Shown here: piece after piece, positions 25,566 through 34,004 of the stretch
How the letters are laid out: each line of letters starts with the position of its first letter
Numbering within the stretch: the first letter of the stretch is position 1
Made by a program: the position numbers and the translations under genes
Assembly: GCF_028532485.1 (NCBI RefSeq)
Contig: NZ_CP116942.1
Span: 3,720,001-3,784,000, forward strand
Direction of reading: 5' to 3'
Length of the DNA: 64,000 bases
Source: Iamia majanohamensis
GTDB taxonomy: Bacteria; Actinomycetota; Acidimicrobiia; Acidimicrobiales; Iamiaceae
The notes under the pieces: model-generated
Databases searched by the model: none
Seen by the model: only the letters and a program-made list of their open reading frames with translations
Told to the model about the DNA's origin: nothing

Positions 25566-28500
25566 GTGAAGTTCACCGTCACCCCGCTGGGCGGCGGCCG
25601 GAGCGCTGTGGCGCAGGTGGTCGATGGCATCGTCCGCTACCTCCAGCCCCGGGCGGCGAGCGCCGAACGCCCGTCGAGCGGGGCCGACGGTCCGTCGAGG
25701 TACTACGCCGACAGCGGTGAGGAGCCGGGGCGCTGGTCCGGGCGGGCGGCCGAGCTTGCCGGTCTTCGAGGCCGGGTGCGCACGGACGAGTTCGCTGCGG
25801 TGCTGTCGGGACGTGATCCCCGGACCGGCGAACGTCTGATCACGGCTCAGGGCTCGGCGGGCCGCCGCCATGACCTCGGTTCAGGCCGCCACACCGTGAC
25901 CACGCCGGAAGGGGTGCGCCTGTACGACGAAGCGGATGCGGCCGCCGCCCTCGGGTTGACCCGGTCGGAGGTGGGTCGGATGTTGGATGTCGGGGCCGCG
26001 CTCGCCGTGGCTCAGCTCGCCGCACCACCCGAAGACGATCGTGCGGAGGATCGTGCGCACAGTCGTGCTCGCGATCGTGCGCGCACGATGTCCCAGGTCA
26101 GGGGCTCGTACCTGGTGCCGATCCTCATGGACGGGCACCGATGGGTGACCGAGGAGGAGCTGGCCTCGTGCGATGCCGCTCGCAGCGTCGGGACCGATCC
26201 CGACGCAGTCCGGGCACTCGGCGACGACGGCGACCAGCTACCGATTGCCGAGGCTGCCCGCCTCGCCGGGGTCACGACCCGTTACCTCCGCCAGGTGGCC
26301 CGCCGCTACGAGGACGAGCGACCGGAGATCGAGCGACGCCTGGCCGCCGGCCGCCGGCCGCGTCGTGCCTACTTGGTCGCGCACAGGGGCACGAAGGGTC
26401 GCTGGCTGGTCACGCGCCAGGAGCTGGCCGCCTTCCTCGAACGCCGGAGGCCGCCGTCGGTACGAGTGGCATACGACGTGACGGCGACGACCGAGAAGTC
26501 CCTCGGCGTGCTCGCACTCCTCGGCGACACCGCAGCGCGAGACGCGGTGCTCTGCTCGATCGAGGCCGGCAACGACTGGGCCATCGGCTGGCTCGAGGAG
26601 CACGCCGCCTATGGCCGCGTGGGCGGCAACCCGGTGAAGGCCGAGGGTTGGATGGTGGCCTCGTTCCGGCACCTGACGTCCCGCTCCTTGGACCCCTTCC
26701 CCCACCACCACAACGTCGTGGCCAACACCGTCACCCTCTCCGACGGCAGTCGCCGCGGGCTCGACGCCCGCGGCCTCTATCGCCATGCTCAGGCCGCGTC
26801 CGCACTCGCCACGGCCGAGATGCGCCACCAGCTGTCCGCCCGTCTCGGCGTGCGGTGGCGGCCAGGGAGTCGCGGAGGATGGGAGATCGCCGGCATCGAC
26901 GACCGCGTCGTGCGCGAGTTCTCGAAGCGGCGCAACGAGATCGACGACGCCCTCCGCGAGCTGAAACAGGAGATCGGCCGGGGCGCCCACCCGGGAGAGA
27001 TCGAGACCATCGTCCTCCGCACCCGCCCGGCCAAGAGTCACACGCCGGTCGCAGAGCTCACGGCCGAGTGGAGGGCGCGCGCCGCCGCCCTGGGCCTCGA
27101 CCTCGATGCCCTGTCGCGGCTGGGAGGTCGGCCGCCTCAGGACGTCGAGCCCGACGCCGACGAGGTGTTCGTCCTCCTGGCCGCGCCGGATGGGGTCTGC
27201 GAAGGGGGCTCGGTGTTCACCCGGTCCGCCGCACTCGCAGCGCTCGTCGACCTTGCGGTTCCCGATGAGGACGGCACCCCGCAGCCACTGCTCGTCGGAG
27301 CCGCCCGTCTTGAGCGTCTGATCGACGACTTCCTCGCGTCCGAGCACGTCGTGTGCCTCGTCGGCGCGGGCGAGCCGCTCTACACGACCGTCGAGGCCCT
27401 CGGCATCCAGGAGCGCATTGCCGGCCGCTACGACCGAGGCCGCCATGGCGGCGGTCATCTTGTGCCCGCTCCGACGCTCAACGCAGCCCTGGGCGGACAC
27501 CCGCACCTGACGGACGAGCAGTGCGCGCTCGTCCGCTCCTGGTGCGCGGGCGGTCACCGCTTCCAGGCCGCCATCGGCCGTGCCGGCGCAGGCAAGACCA
27601 CATCGGTGGCCGCCTGCGCCGACGCCTGGGCGGCCGCCGGCCACCGGGTCCTCGGCGCAGCGGTGAAGGGCGAGGCCGCCCGCACGTTGGCAGCGGCGAC
27701 CGGCATCAGGTGCGAGACGCTCGCCTGGTATCTCGCTCACGACGACCCCGACGACCTTCCCATCGACTCGCGGACGGTGCTCGTGGTCGACGAGGCCTCC
27801 ACCATCGGCGACCGCGACCTCGACGCCATCATGGCCATGGCCGCCCGCACCGGGGCCTCGCTCCGGCTCATCGGCGACCCCGCTCAACACGGCGCGGTGC
27901 CCGCCGGAGGCATGTTCCGCGTCCTGTGCGAACGACACCCCGCCATGACCCCCGAGCTGCGCACGACCCACCGGGTCCAGCATCCGGACGACCGAGCCGC
28001 AGCCGAGGCGCTCCGCGACGGCCGCATCGCCGACGCCCTCGACCACCTCGAAGCCGCCGGACACCTCCACATCGCCCATGACGACCTTGCCATGTACCGC
28101 CAGATCCTCGGCCGCTGGTGGGACGCCCACCAGGCGGGGCTCGGCCACCCGATGGTCGATCGTCGCAACGCGACCCGACGTCAGCTCAACCGTCTCGCCC
28201 ACCACCTCCTTCGAGCCCATGGCCAGGTCGCGGCCGAGGAGGTCCCCGCCAGTGACGACCGCCGGTTCTCCATCGGCGATCGAGTCACCGCACGGGCCCC
28301 CGATCGAGGCCTCCACGTCCCCGGCGATCGGCGTGCCTACGTCCGCAACGGTGCCCTCGGCACCATCACGGCGGCTCGACACAACCCGGCCGACCCTGGA
28401 AGCGACACGCTGACCGTCGCCTTCGAAGGCATCGGCACCATCGACATCCCCCGGAGGTTCTTCGACCATCACGACCGAGGCGGCCGTGTCGAGGTGGGCC

Positions 28501-28832
28501 TGGACCACGCCTACGCGCTGACGAGCTACGCCGTCCAAGGCTCGACCCACGCCGTGTCGACGAGTCGCATCGACCCCACAGCGACCCGCGCCGAGACCTA
28601 CGTCGACATCACCCGGGGCCGCTCCGCCAACCACCTCTACCTCACGGCAGCAGCCAACCAGATCGACGACGAGGCCCTCCCGCGAGCGCCCGGCCTCTCG
28701 GCGGACGAAGCCGTGGAGCGCCGCCTCGAACGCTCCACCGGCGAGCTGACCGCCTACGAGCTGGCCCATCGGGACGGAACAGCACCCACCCGAAGCCCAC
28801 GAGCGACTGAGGTAAGCGGGCCAGCCCTGTGA
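25566..28832 (+). CDS. MobF-family relaxase with helicase domain (TraA/TrwC-like)
   Basis: 1088 residues from GTG 25566 (start uncertain; the frame opens at 25515). Conjugative relaxase that nicks and unwinds transfer DNA. The N-terminus has the YYADSGEEPGRWSGRAAEL segment with Tyr candidates; the metal-binding His cluster reads DPFPHHHNVVAN near residue 380; the RecD-like helicase has Walker A GRAGAGKTTS near residue 670 and Walker B LVVDEAST. A 12-bp tandem repeat encodes an Asp/Ser-Arg-Ala-x peptide repeat near residues 158-174. No coupling protein, T4SS or integrase is found nearby, so the element is partial or mobilised in trans. Confidence 0.88.
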   Translation: MKFTVTPLGGGRSAVAQVVDGIVRYLQPRAASAERPSSGADGPSRYYADSGEEPGRWSGRAAELAGLRGRVRTDEFAAVLSGRDPRTGERLITAQGSAGRRHDLGSGRHTVTTPEGVRLYDEADAAAALGLTRSEVGRMLDVGAALAVAQLAAPPEDDRAEDRAHSRARDRARTMSQVRGSYLVPILMDGHRWVTEEELASCDAARSVGTDPDAVRALGDDGDQLPIAEAARLAGVTTRYLRQVARRYEDERPEIERRLAAGRRPRRAYLVAHRGTKGRWLVTRQELAAFLERRRPPSVRVAYDVTATTEKSLGVLALLGDTAARDAVLCSIEAGNDWAIGWLEEHAAYGRVGGNPVKAEGWMVASFRHLTSRSLDPFPHHHNVVANTVTLSDGSRRGLDARGLYRHAQAASALATAEMRHQLSARLGVRWRPGSRGGWEIAGIDDRVVREFSKRRNEIDDALRELKQEIGRGAHPGEIETIVLRTRPAKSHTPVAELTAEWRARAAALGLDLDALSRLGGRPPQDVEPDADEVFVLLAAPDGVCEGGSVFTRSAALAALVDLAVPDEDGTPQPLLVGAARLERLIDDFLASEHVVCLVGAGEPLYTTVEALGIQERIAGRYDRGRHGGGHLVPAPTLNAALGGHPHLTDEQCALVRSWCAGGHRFQAAIGRAGAGKTTSVAACADAWAAAGHRVLGAAVKGEAARTLAAATGIRCETLAWYLAHDDPDDLPIDSRTVLVVDEASTIGDRDLDAIMAMAARTGASLRLIGDPAQHGAVPAGGMFRVLCERHPAMTPELRTTHRVQHPDDRAAAEALRDGRIADALDHLEAAGHLHIAHDDLAMYRQILGRWWDAHQAGLGHPMVDRRNATRRQLNRLAHHLLRAHGQVAAEEVPASDDRRFSIGDRVTARAPDRGLHVPGDRRAYVRNGALGTITAARHNPADPGSDTLTVAFEGIGTIDIPRRFFDHHDRGGRVEVGLDHAYALTSYAVQGSTHAVSTSRIDPTATRAETYVDITRGRSANHLYLTAAANQIDDEALPRAPGLSADEAVERRLERSTGELTAYELAHRDGTAPTRSPRATEVSGPAL
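26039..26088 (+). repeat. 12-bp tandem repeats inside the relaxase gene
   Basis: TCGTG recurs at 26039, 26051, 26063 and 26075, exactly 12 bp apart, with an inverted CACGA at 26084. It encodes DRAE-DRAH-SRAR-DRAR. The third unit shares 14 bases with the upstream intergenic cluster at 24824. Confidence 0.7.
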
Positions 28833-28889
28833 GGTTCGCGGCACCATTCGGGCCTAGGGCAGCTGATCGGCCACTCCGTGAGGCAGCCC

Positions 28890-29090
28890 ATGAGCACGAA
28901 CGACACCGAGGTCCTGACCATCGAGGAGGCGGCTGAGGTTCTCCGCATCAGCCGCGGCGCGGCCTATGCCCTAGCTCGCCGGTGGCTGGAGACCGACGGT
29001 GGCGAAGGCCTCCCCTGCATCCGACTTGGTCGCACCATGCGCGTGCCACGAGCGGCGCTCGCAAGCCTGTTGGCCGCCGGGCCGACCTGA
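28890..29090 (+). CDS. excisionase-like helix-turn-helix protein
   Basis: 66 residues from the ATG at 28890 with a GAGG site (a GTG at 28878 would add four). TIEEAAEVLRISRGAAYALARRWL and CIRLGRTMRVPRAAL are the MerR/Xis-like DNA-binding domain used by excisionases and small element regulators. Follows the relaxase by 57 bp. Without an integrase in view its excision role is uncertain. Confidence 0.8.
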   Translation: MSTNDTEVLTIEEAAEVLRISRGAAYALARRWLETDGGEGLPCIRLGRTMRVPRAALASLLAAGPT

Positions 29091-29243
29091 ACGTCCGCGT
29101 CGATCGGACGCACCCTCGGTCTCAGTCTGTGGTCGTGCCGCCTGGTCCCGACGCTACGAGGTGAGCGAGCGGGCGAACCCTTGGTTCAAGCGGCGGACCA
29201 GGGCGAGTACTTCCTGCGCACGACCTCAGCCCCGGGAGAAGAC

Positions 29244-29777
29244 ATGGCCACGGCAACAGCTCGTCAGACCGAGAGCACCGGGGTGGCCGATCCCTCTCTG
29301 CGGAAGCGCTACACCGTCGCGCTCGTGAGCCTCGGGCTCGGCCTCGGTGGCTTCGTCGACGGGATCGTGCTCCACCAGATCCTGCAGTGGCATCACATGT
29401 TGACCGACTACGGCGACGCATCGTTCCCGAGATCGACCGTCTCTTCGCTGGAAGAGAACACCTTCTGGGATGGCCTGTTCCATGCCAGCACCTGGGTCTT
29501 CGTCCTGTTCGGACTCTTCCTCCTGTGGCGTGTGGCGATGAGCGGCTATCGGGCGTCGTTCTGGAGCGTGACGGGCCTGTTGCTCGCCGGATGGGGCATC
29601 TTCAACCTGGTGGAGGGCATCGTCGACCACCACATCCTGACCGTCCACCACGTGCGGGATGACGTGGCCGACCCCATGCCCTGGGACCTCGGGTTCCTCG
29701 CGTTCGGCTTGGCGCTTCTCGTCATCGGTCTGCTGATGCACCGGCGGGCGGAGAGTCGAGATCCAGTCGACCGATGA
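29244..29777 (+). CDS. DUF2243 membrane protein
   Basis: 177 residues from the ATG at 29244 (GGGAGAAG site). Four predicted membrane helices. Conserved His-rich motifs FVDGIVLHQILQWHHM and VEGIVDHHILTVHHV match DUF2243, suggesting metal or heme binding in the membrane. It overlaps the convergent methyltransferase-like gene by 56 bp. Function unknown. Confidence 0.85.
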   Translation: MATATARQTESTGVADPSLRKRYTVALVSLGLGLGGFVDGIVLHQILQWHHMLTDYGDASFPRSTVSSLEENTFWDGLFHASTWVFVLFGLFLLWRVAMSGYRASFWSVTGLLLAGWGIFNLVEGIVDHHILTVHHVRDDVADPMPWDLGFLAFGLALLVIGLLMHRRAESRDPVDR

Positions 29778-30243
29778 GGGGGACGAGTCGTCCGACGCGG
29801 GCGGCGTAGTCGGCGTAGCCATCGAAGTGGCGGAGGAGGCGCTGCTCCTCCCAGCGGGCCTTGTGGTCCAGGAGGAGGGCCAGCGCGCTGGCCACGGTGA
29901 CCGTGAAGAGCGAGCCGGAGGTCGCCGCCCACACCGCAGCGAGCAGGATCAGTCCAGAGTAGATCGGGTGGCGGACGAGAGCGTAGGCGCCTCGTGTCTT
30001 GAGGACGGCGAGCTGGCTGGGCGCGGGGAACGGGCTGAGTGAGCGGCCGAGGCTGACGAGCCCGGCGGCGAGGAGGACCAGGCCGGCGAGGCGTGCGACA
30101 TCGCCCAGCGCGCTCGCCGATGGTGGGACCGACCACGTGTCGCCCCCGGGCAGGGTTGCGAGGAGGATCAGCAGCGCGAGCTGGGCGATCACATAGGCCC
30201 ACGACCGGGCGCGCTCGGGCGCGGTGGTCGAGGTCGCGAACAT
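29722..30243 (-). CDS. isoprenylcysteine methyltransferase-like membrane protein
   Basis: 173 residues, three or four membrane helices. The signature RGAYALVRHPIYSG with a later Glu-Glu (ARWEEQRLLRHF) and YAARVGRLVP is the ICMT/PEMT fold, an S-adenosylmethionine-binding membrane methyltransferase type; the substrate is unknown. Lies last in the minus-strand sulfur gene run. Confidence 0.85.
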   Translation of the reverse strand: MFATSTTAPERARSWAYVIAQLALLILLATLPGGDTWSVPPSASALGDVARLAGLVLLAAGLVSLGRSLSPFPAPSQLAVLKTRGAYALVRHPIYSGLILLAAVWAATSGSLFTVTVASALALLLDHKARWEEQRLLRHFDGYADYAARVGRLVPLIGRLDLDSPPAGASADR

Positions 30244-30292
30244 GCCCGAGCCTCTCAGGCGGGTGATGCGCGACGTGCGGCTCGGTCGGCGC

Positions 30293-30520
30293 TCACGTGT
30301 GCGACGCCTGGCGGCGGAACGCCCGGCCGGAGAAGGGCATGTGTCCGAGTGGGGCGAAGAGGCAGACGTCGAAGACGCCGGCGGCGAGCGGGACGAGGCC
30401 GATCACGCTGAGGGCGAGGAATCCGCCGCCGAGGGCGATGCCGGCGATGACGAGCGCCAGGCCGGCCACGATGCGCACGGCGCGCCCGGCGGGGCTGGAC
30501 ATGAAGGTGAGGAAGGTCAT
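30293..30520 (-). CDS. DUF2892 membrane protein
   Basis: 75 residues, two membrane helices. Matches the DUF2892/YgaP transmembrane module (GRAVRIVAGLALVIAG, GLVPLAAGVFDVCLFAPLG), with a conserved Cys in the second helix. ATG has a GGAGAC site. Often found with rhodaneses, as here. Confidence 0.85.
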   Translation of the reverse strand: MTFLTFMSSPAGRAVRIVAGLALVIAGIALGGGFLALSVIGLVPLAAGVFDVCLFAPLGHMPFSGRAFRRQASHT

Positions 30521-30566
30521 CGAGGTCTCCTGGGGTGGATGCCGGCCGGGTGGTCGGCGGGTCAGG

Positions 30567-31019
30567 TCATGGTGAGGTGGGCCATCCGGCGTCGGTCATG
30601 TCGTCGAGGCCGCCTCCGCTGAGGACGTCGAGGCCTGCGGCCCGCATCTGCTCGGCGGCTGTGGCGGCGCGGGCGCCGGAGCGGCAGTAAACGACGTAGT
30701 CGTCGTCGGTGGGCAGGTCGGCGATCTGGTCGGCGAAGGACGGGTCTTGGACGTCGATCAGCTGTGCGTCGGCGACGTGGCCTTCGGCGTACTCCTCGGG
30801 CGTGCGGACGTCGATGACGGTGCGCTGCTCGTCGAGGGAGGCCAGGGCGGAGTCGGGTCCCGGCTCGGGCCCGTCGGAGCTCGTGGCGCCCGGGTCGTCG
30901 CTGGCCTCGGCGTCGTCCGAGTCGCCACACCCGGTCATGGCCAAGCCGAGGAGCGCCAAGACGGGTACGAGGAGGATCCCTCGGAGGTGGCGGCGGGGGC
31001 GGGGGTGCTTGGCGTTCAT
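30567..31019 (-). CDS. rhodanese-domain lipoprotein
   Basis: 150 residues. A basic start and hydrophobic stretch end in LAMTGCGDSD, a lipobox-like site (the -3 residue is atypical). The rhodanese domain spans about residues 60-148, with TVIDVRTPEEYAEGHV and catalytic Cys in VVYCRSGARA. Would transfer sulfane sulfur at the outer face of the membrane. Sits between the TSUP exporter and DUF2892 genes. Confidence 0.88.
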   Translation of the reverse strand: MNAKHPRPRRHLRGILLVPVLALLGLAMTGCGDSDDAEASDDPGATSSDGPEPGPDSALASLDEQRTVIDVRTPEEYAEGHVADAQLIDVQDPSFADQIADLPTDDDYVVYCRSGARAATAAEQMRAAGLDVLSGGGLDDMTDAGWPTSP

Positions 31020-31063
31020 GGGGGTCCCTTCGACGGAGCGGAGTAGGTCGTCGGCCTGCACCG

Positions 31064-31942
31064 TCAGGTGAGGGCGACGGTGGAGCTGGCGGCGGTGTAG
31101 ATGGCGACGAGCACCAGGAGGCCGACGAAGCCTCGGGTGAGGGTGACGGGGTTGAGGCGGTCGGCGAGGCGGCGGCCGAGGAGGGTGCCGATGACGGCGA
31201 GGATGACGAACGGGAGGGCGTCGTCCCACTGGATGTCGACGGACCCGGCGCGCAGGGCCAAGGCCATGGCGGCGTTGAGGGCGATGACCACCAGTGAGGT
31301 CCCCACGGCGTCGGGCATCGTGAAGCCGAGGGTCAGGACGAGGGCGGGGACGATGACGAAGCCGCCGCCGACGCCGAAGAAGCCGGTCATGAGGCCGACG
31401 ATGGTCCCGGCGAGGAGGATCTTGGGGATCGTGCGGGCATCGAGGTGGATGCGCGTTGGCCTCTCGGTGCGGGGCGGGTCGGCAACGGCCACGTTCCCGG
31501 TCGAGCCGGGGCCGCCGGTCGAGGTGAGGCTGGGACCCGGTCCGTCGATGGTCTCGGGGTTCTCGTCGTCGATGCAGTCCGGGGAGCCGCCGCGCTTCCA
31601 CATCCCGGCGGCGGCGATCACCATCACGACGCTGAAGGTGAGGAGCAGGACGTCGGGGTCGACGTGGCGGTTGAGGGCGGTGCCGATGGCGCTGCCGCCG
31701 AGGCCGGTAACCCCGAAGACGAGGCCGGGGCCGAGTCGGACGCGTCCTGCCTTCCAGTGTGAGCCCATGCCGAGCAGGGAGGCGACGCCGACGACGAGGA
31801 GGCTCGTCGTGGTGGCTGCGGTGGCGTTCTCGCCGGCGCCGTAGACGAGGGCGGGGACGGCGAGGATGGATCCGCCGCCTCCGAGGGCGCCGAGGCTCAG
31901 GCCGATGAGGAGGCCGAGGGGGCTGGCTAGGAGGCCACGCAC
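31064..31942 (-). CDS. TSUP/TauE-SafE family sulfur-compound exporter
   Basis: 292 residues, about eight membrane helices in two halves. LSLGALGGGGSILAVPALVY and MTGFFGVGGGFVIVPALV are the paired TSUP motifs. GTG start 1 bp from the stop of the rhodanese/DUF2892 gene, hence co-transcribed. Probably exports sulfite, thiosulfate or a similar product of persulfide oxidation; substrate inferred from context. Confidence 0.9.
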   Translation of the reverse strand: MRGLLASPLGLLIGLSLGALGGGGSILAVPALVYGAGENATAATTTSLLVVGVASLLGMGSHWKAGRVRLGPGLVFGVTGLGGSAIGTALNRHVDPDVLLLTFSVVMVIAAAGMWKRGGSPDCIDDENPETIDGPGPSLTSTGGPGSTGNVAVADPPRTERPTRIHLDARTIPKILLAGTIVGLMTGFFGVGGGFVIVPALVLTLGFTMPDAVGTSLVVIALNAAMALALRAGSVDIQWDDALPFVILAVIGTLLGRRLADRLNPVTLTRGFVGLLVLVAIYTAASSTVALT

Positions 31943-31943
31943 C

Positions 31944-32540
31944 TCAGGCTGCCGTCGCCTCGGCGGTGGTCAGCTCGCGGACGACCTGGTCGATGTCACA
32001 GGTCGCACCCTGGTTGTAGGGCAGCCTGGACAGGAGGGCGCCCATGGTGCAGGTGTTGGACACGGCTGCGAAGGTCAAGCCGGCGCCGATGGCGCCCGAG
32101 AGGTACTTCAGGCGGGGGGCCTTGGTGCTGCCGACGATCCCGGCCAGGACGAGCGAGCCGGCCACGAGGCGCACCTGGCGCTCGAGGTCCCAGCGGGAGG
32201 CTCCCCGGCGGACGGGTCGCTGGCCGTCGTCCCAGCGCTGCATGCCACCGTCGAGGACGTGGACCTGCGCCATCCCTGCCGCGGCGAGGGTGCGACCGGC
32301 GTTGCCGGCCCGGGTGCCGGACCGGCACACGAGGACGACGGGGACGTCGAGGTTGCGGGAGAGCTCAGCGGCGTGCTCGTCCAGGGCGCCGAGCGGGACG
32401 TTGTAGGAGCCGGGGATGTGGGCGGCTTCAAACTCCGCGGGGCTGCGGACGTCGATGAGCCGGCAGTCGCGGTCGGTGTCGAGCCAGGTGGCGAGCTCGG
32501 CGGAGTCGATGGCGTCGTCGATGGTCGTGGTGGGGGGCAT
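31944..32540 (-). CDS. rhodanese fused to DUF2892 membrane module
   Basis: 198 residues. Rhodanese domain at about residues 12-105 with CRLIDVRSPAEFEAAHI and active-site VCRSGTRA; then a YgaP-like DUF2892 hairpin of two helices (VRLVAGSLVLAGIVG and LSGAIGAGLTFAAVSNTC). Ends with a Cys-bearing tail (GATCDIDQVV). YgaP-type membrane sulfurtransferase that can carry persulfide at the inner face. Confidence 0.9.
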   Translation of the reverse strand: MPPTTTIDDAIDSAELATWLDTDRDCRLIDVRSPAEFEAAHIPGSYNVPLGALDEHAAELSRNLDVPVVLVCRSGTRAGNAGRTLAAAGMAQVHVLDGGMQRWDDGQRPVRRGASRWDLERQVRLVAGSLVLAGIVGSTKAPRLKYLSGAIGAGLTFAAVSNTCTMGALLSRLPYNQGATCDIDQVVRELTTAEATAA

Positions 32541-32572
32541 TGTCGGGTGCTCCGGTCGTCGGTCGAGAGGGT

Positions 32573-33949
32573 TCAGGCGGGGGCGTGCTGGTCGGCCCAG
32601 GCGCCATAGCCACCGAGGAGATCCGACACGTCGTCGGCTCCGTGGGCGCGCAGCCAGCTGGCGGCGATCGAGGAGCGGTAGCCGCCGGCGCAGTGGACGA
32701 CGATCGGGACCTCGGGATCGATCTCGTCGGCGCGGGAGCGCAGCTCGGCCATGGGGATGTGGAGTGAGCCGTCGATGGCGCCTTCGAGGCGTTCTCCGGG
32801 GCCGCGGACGTCGAGGATCTGGAGTGGCTGGTCCGCCGCTCGCAGCTGATCGAGCTCGGCCGCCGTGACCCGGGAGGCCCGGCGTGACACCTCGGAGCGG
32901 GCGGCGAGCCCTGCTTCTGGACCTTCGATGACGCCGACGACGTTGTCGAAGCCGATGCGACCGAGACGGACCCTGGCCTCGGCGCCCTGGCCCTCGTCGG
33001 CCACGAGGGCGATCTGATCGGTGGGCGCCACGACGTTGCCAACCGCCTCGGCGAAGCGCCCGTCGAGGCCGACGTTGACCGAGCCGGCCAGGTGGCCGCA
33101 GGCGAAGTCAGTCGGGCCGCGGACGTCGAGGACGACGGCACCGTCGGCCTGGGCGGCGAGAACGGCGTCGAGGTCGAGGACCGTCGGTGCCTGGTCGTCG
33201 AGCAGATCGTGTGGGGTGCGGTTGGCCTCGGCGTCGTAGGAGAAGTACGCCGGTGCCGACGGCTGGCCCTCGGTCACGACCTCGACGAAGCGGTCCTTCG
33301 TCATCGGGGCGAGGGCGTAGTTGGTCCGCCGCTGGATGCCGATGGTCGAGCTGGTCTCGGTCGAGAGGTTCTTGCCGCACGCCGACCCGGCTCCGTGGGC
33401 GGGGAACACCCGGGTGTCGTCGGGGAGCGTCAACAGCTTGTCGTGGAGCGACTCGTACAGGCGCCCGGCCAAGTCCTCGGCGGTGACCCCCACCGACGAG
33501 AGGAGGTCGGGCCGGCCGACGTCGCCGATGAACAGCGTGTCGCCGGTGAGGACGCCGTAGGGGACCTCGTCGTCGGGCCGCTCCCACACGACGATCGAGA
33601 TGGACTCGGGGGTGTGACCGGGGGTGGCGAGGACCTCGAGCGTCACCTCGCCCAGCTCGATCCGCTCGCCGTCGACGGCCCGCCGGACGGGGATCTCGGT
33701 GTCCACGGCCTCGCCGTAGACGATGTCTGCCCCCGTCTTGGACGCCAGCTCGAGGTGGCCCGAGAGGAAGTCGGCGTGGACGTGGGTCTCGATCACGTAG
33801 GCGATGCGCAGACCGGCCGCCTCGGCGTCTCGCACGTACTCGCCAACATCGCGACGGGGGTCGACGACCACGGCCAGGCCACTGGTCTCGTCACCGACGA
33901 GGTAGCTCGCCTGCGACAGGCACTCCAGGTAGTACTGCGTGAAGACCAT
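32573..33949 (-). CDS. persulfide dioxygenase-like metallo-beta-lactamase with two rhodanese domains
   Basis: 458 residues. N-terminal metallo-beta-lactamase domain with THVHADFLSGH iron/zinc ligands, GHTPESIS and FPAHGAG; then a first rhodanese lacking Cys (IALVADEGQG) and a second with VHCAGGYRSS (active Cys). Known relatives oxidise glutathione or similar persulfides to sulfite. ATG directly follows GGAGG; a TAGGGT -10 six bases upstream implies leaderless initiation. First gene of the minus-strand operon, under the GAATGT element. Confidence 0.92.
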   Translation of the reverse strand: MVFTQYYLECLSQASYLVGDETSGLAVVVDPRRDVGEYVRDAEAAGLRIAYVIETHVHADFLSGHLELASKTGADIVYGEAVDTEIPVRRAVDGERIELGEVTLEVLATPGHTPESISIVVWERPDDEVPYGVLTGDTLFIGDVGRPDLLSSVGVTAEDLAGRLYESLHDKLLTLPDDTRVFPAHGAGSACGKNLSTETSSTIGIQRRTNYALAPMTKDRFVEVVTEGQPSAPAYFSYDAEANRTPHDLLDDQAPTVLDLDAVLAAQADGAVVLDVRGPTDFACGHLAGSVNVGLDGRFAEAVGNVVAPTDQIALVADEGQGAEARVRLGRIGFDNVVGVIEGPEAGLAARSEVSRRASRVTAAELDQLRAADQPLQILDVRGPGERLEGAIDGSLHIPMAELRSRADEIDPEVPIVVHCAGGYRSSIAASWLRAHGADDVSDLLGGYGAWADQHAPA

Positions 33950-33955
33950 CCTCCG

Positions 33956-33990
33956 ACCCTATCCGATCAAATCCGAATGTCCGTACATTT
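33956..33990 (-). promoter_or_regulatory. leaderless promoter with GAATGT operator (sulfur regulon)
   Basis: TAGGGT (33961-33956) ends 6 nt before the ATG at 33949. GAATGTCCGTACATTT at 33975-33990 (plus-strand sense) sits over the expected -35 and matches the 35230 palindrome at 14 of 16 positions. Repressor binding here would block RNA polymerase. Confidence 0.6.
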
Positions 33991-34004
33991 GAGCCGGGAC
34001 GCCG

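Noticed and set aside
26039-26088. Short regular repeats as a CRISPR array
   Set aside because: Units are only 12 bp, contiguous and in frame within the relaxase; no spacers.
26238-28847. 869-residue minus-strand frame inside the relaxase
   Set aside because: Shadow frame with no recognisable domain opposite a clear relaxase-helicase.
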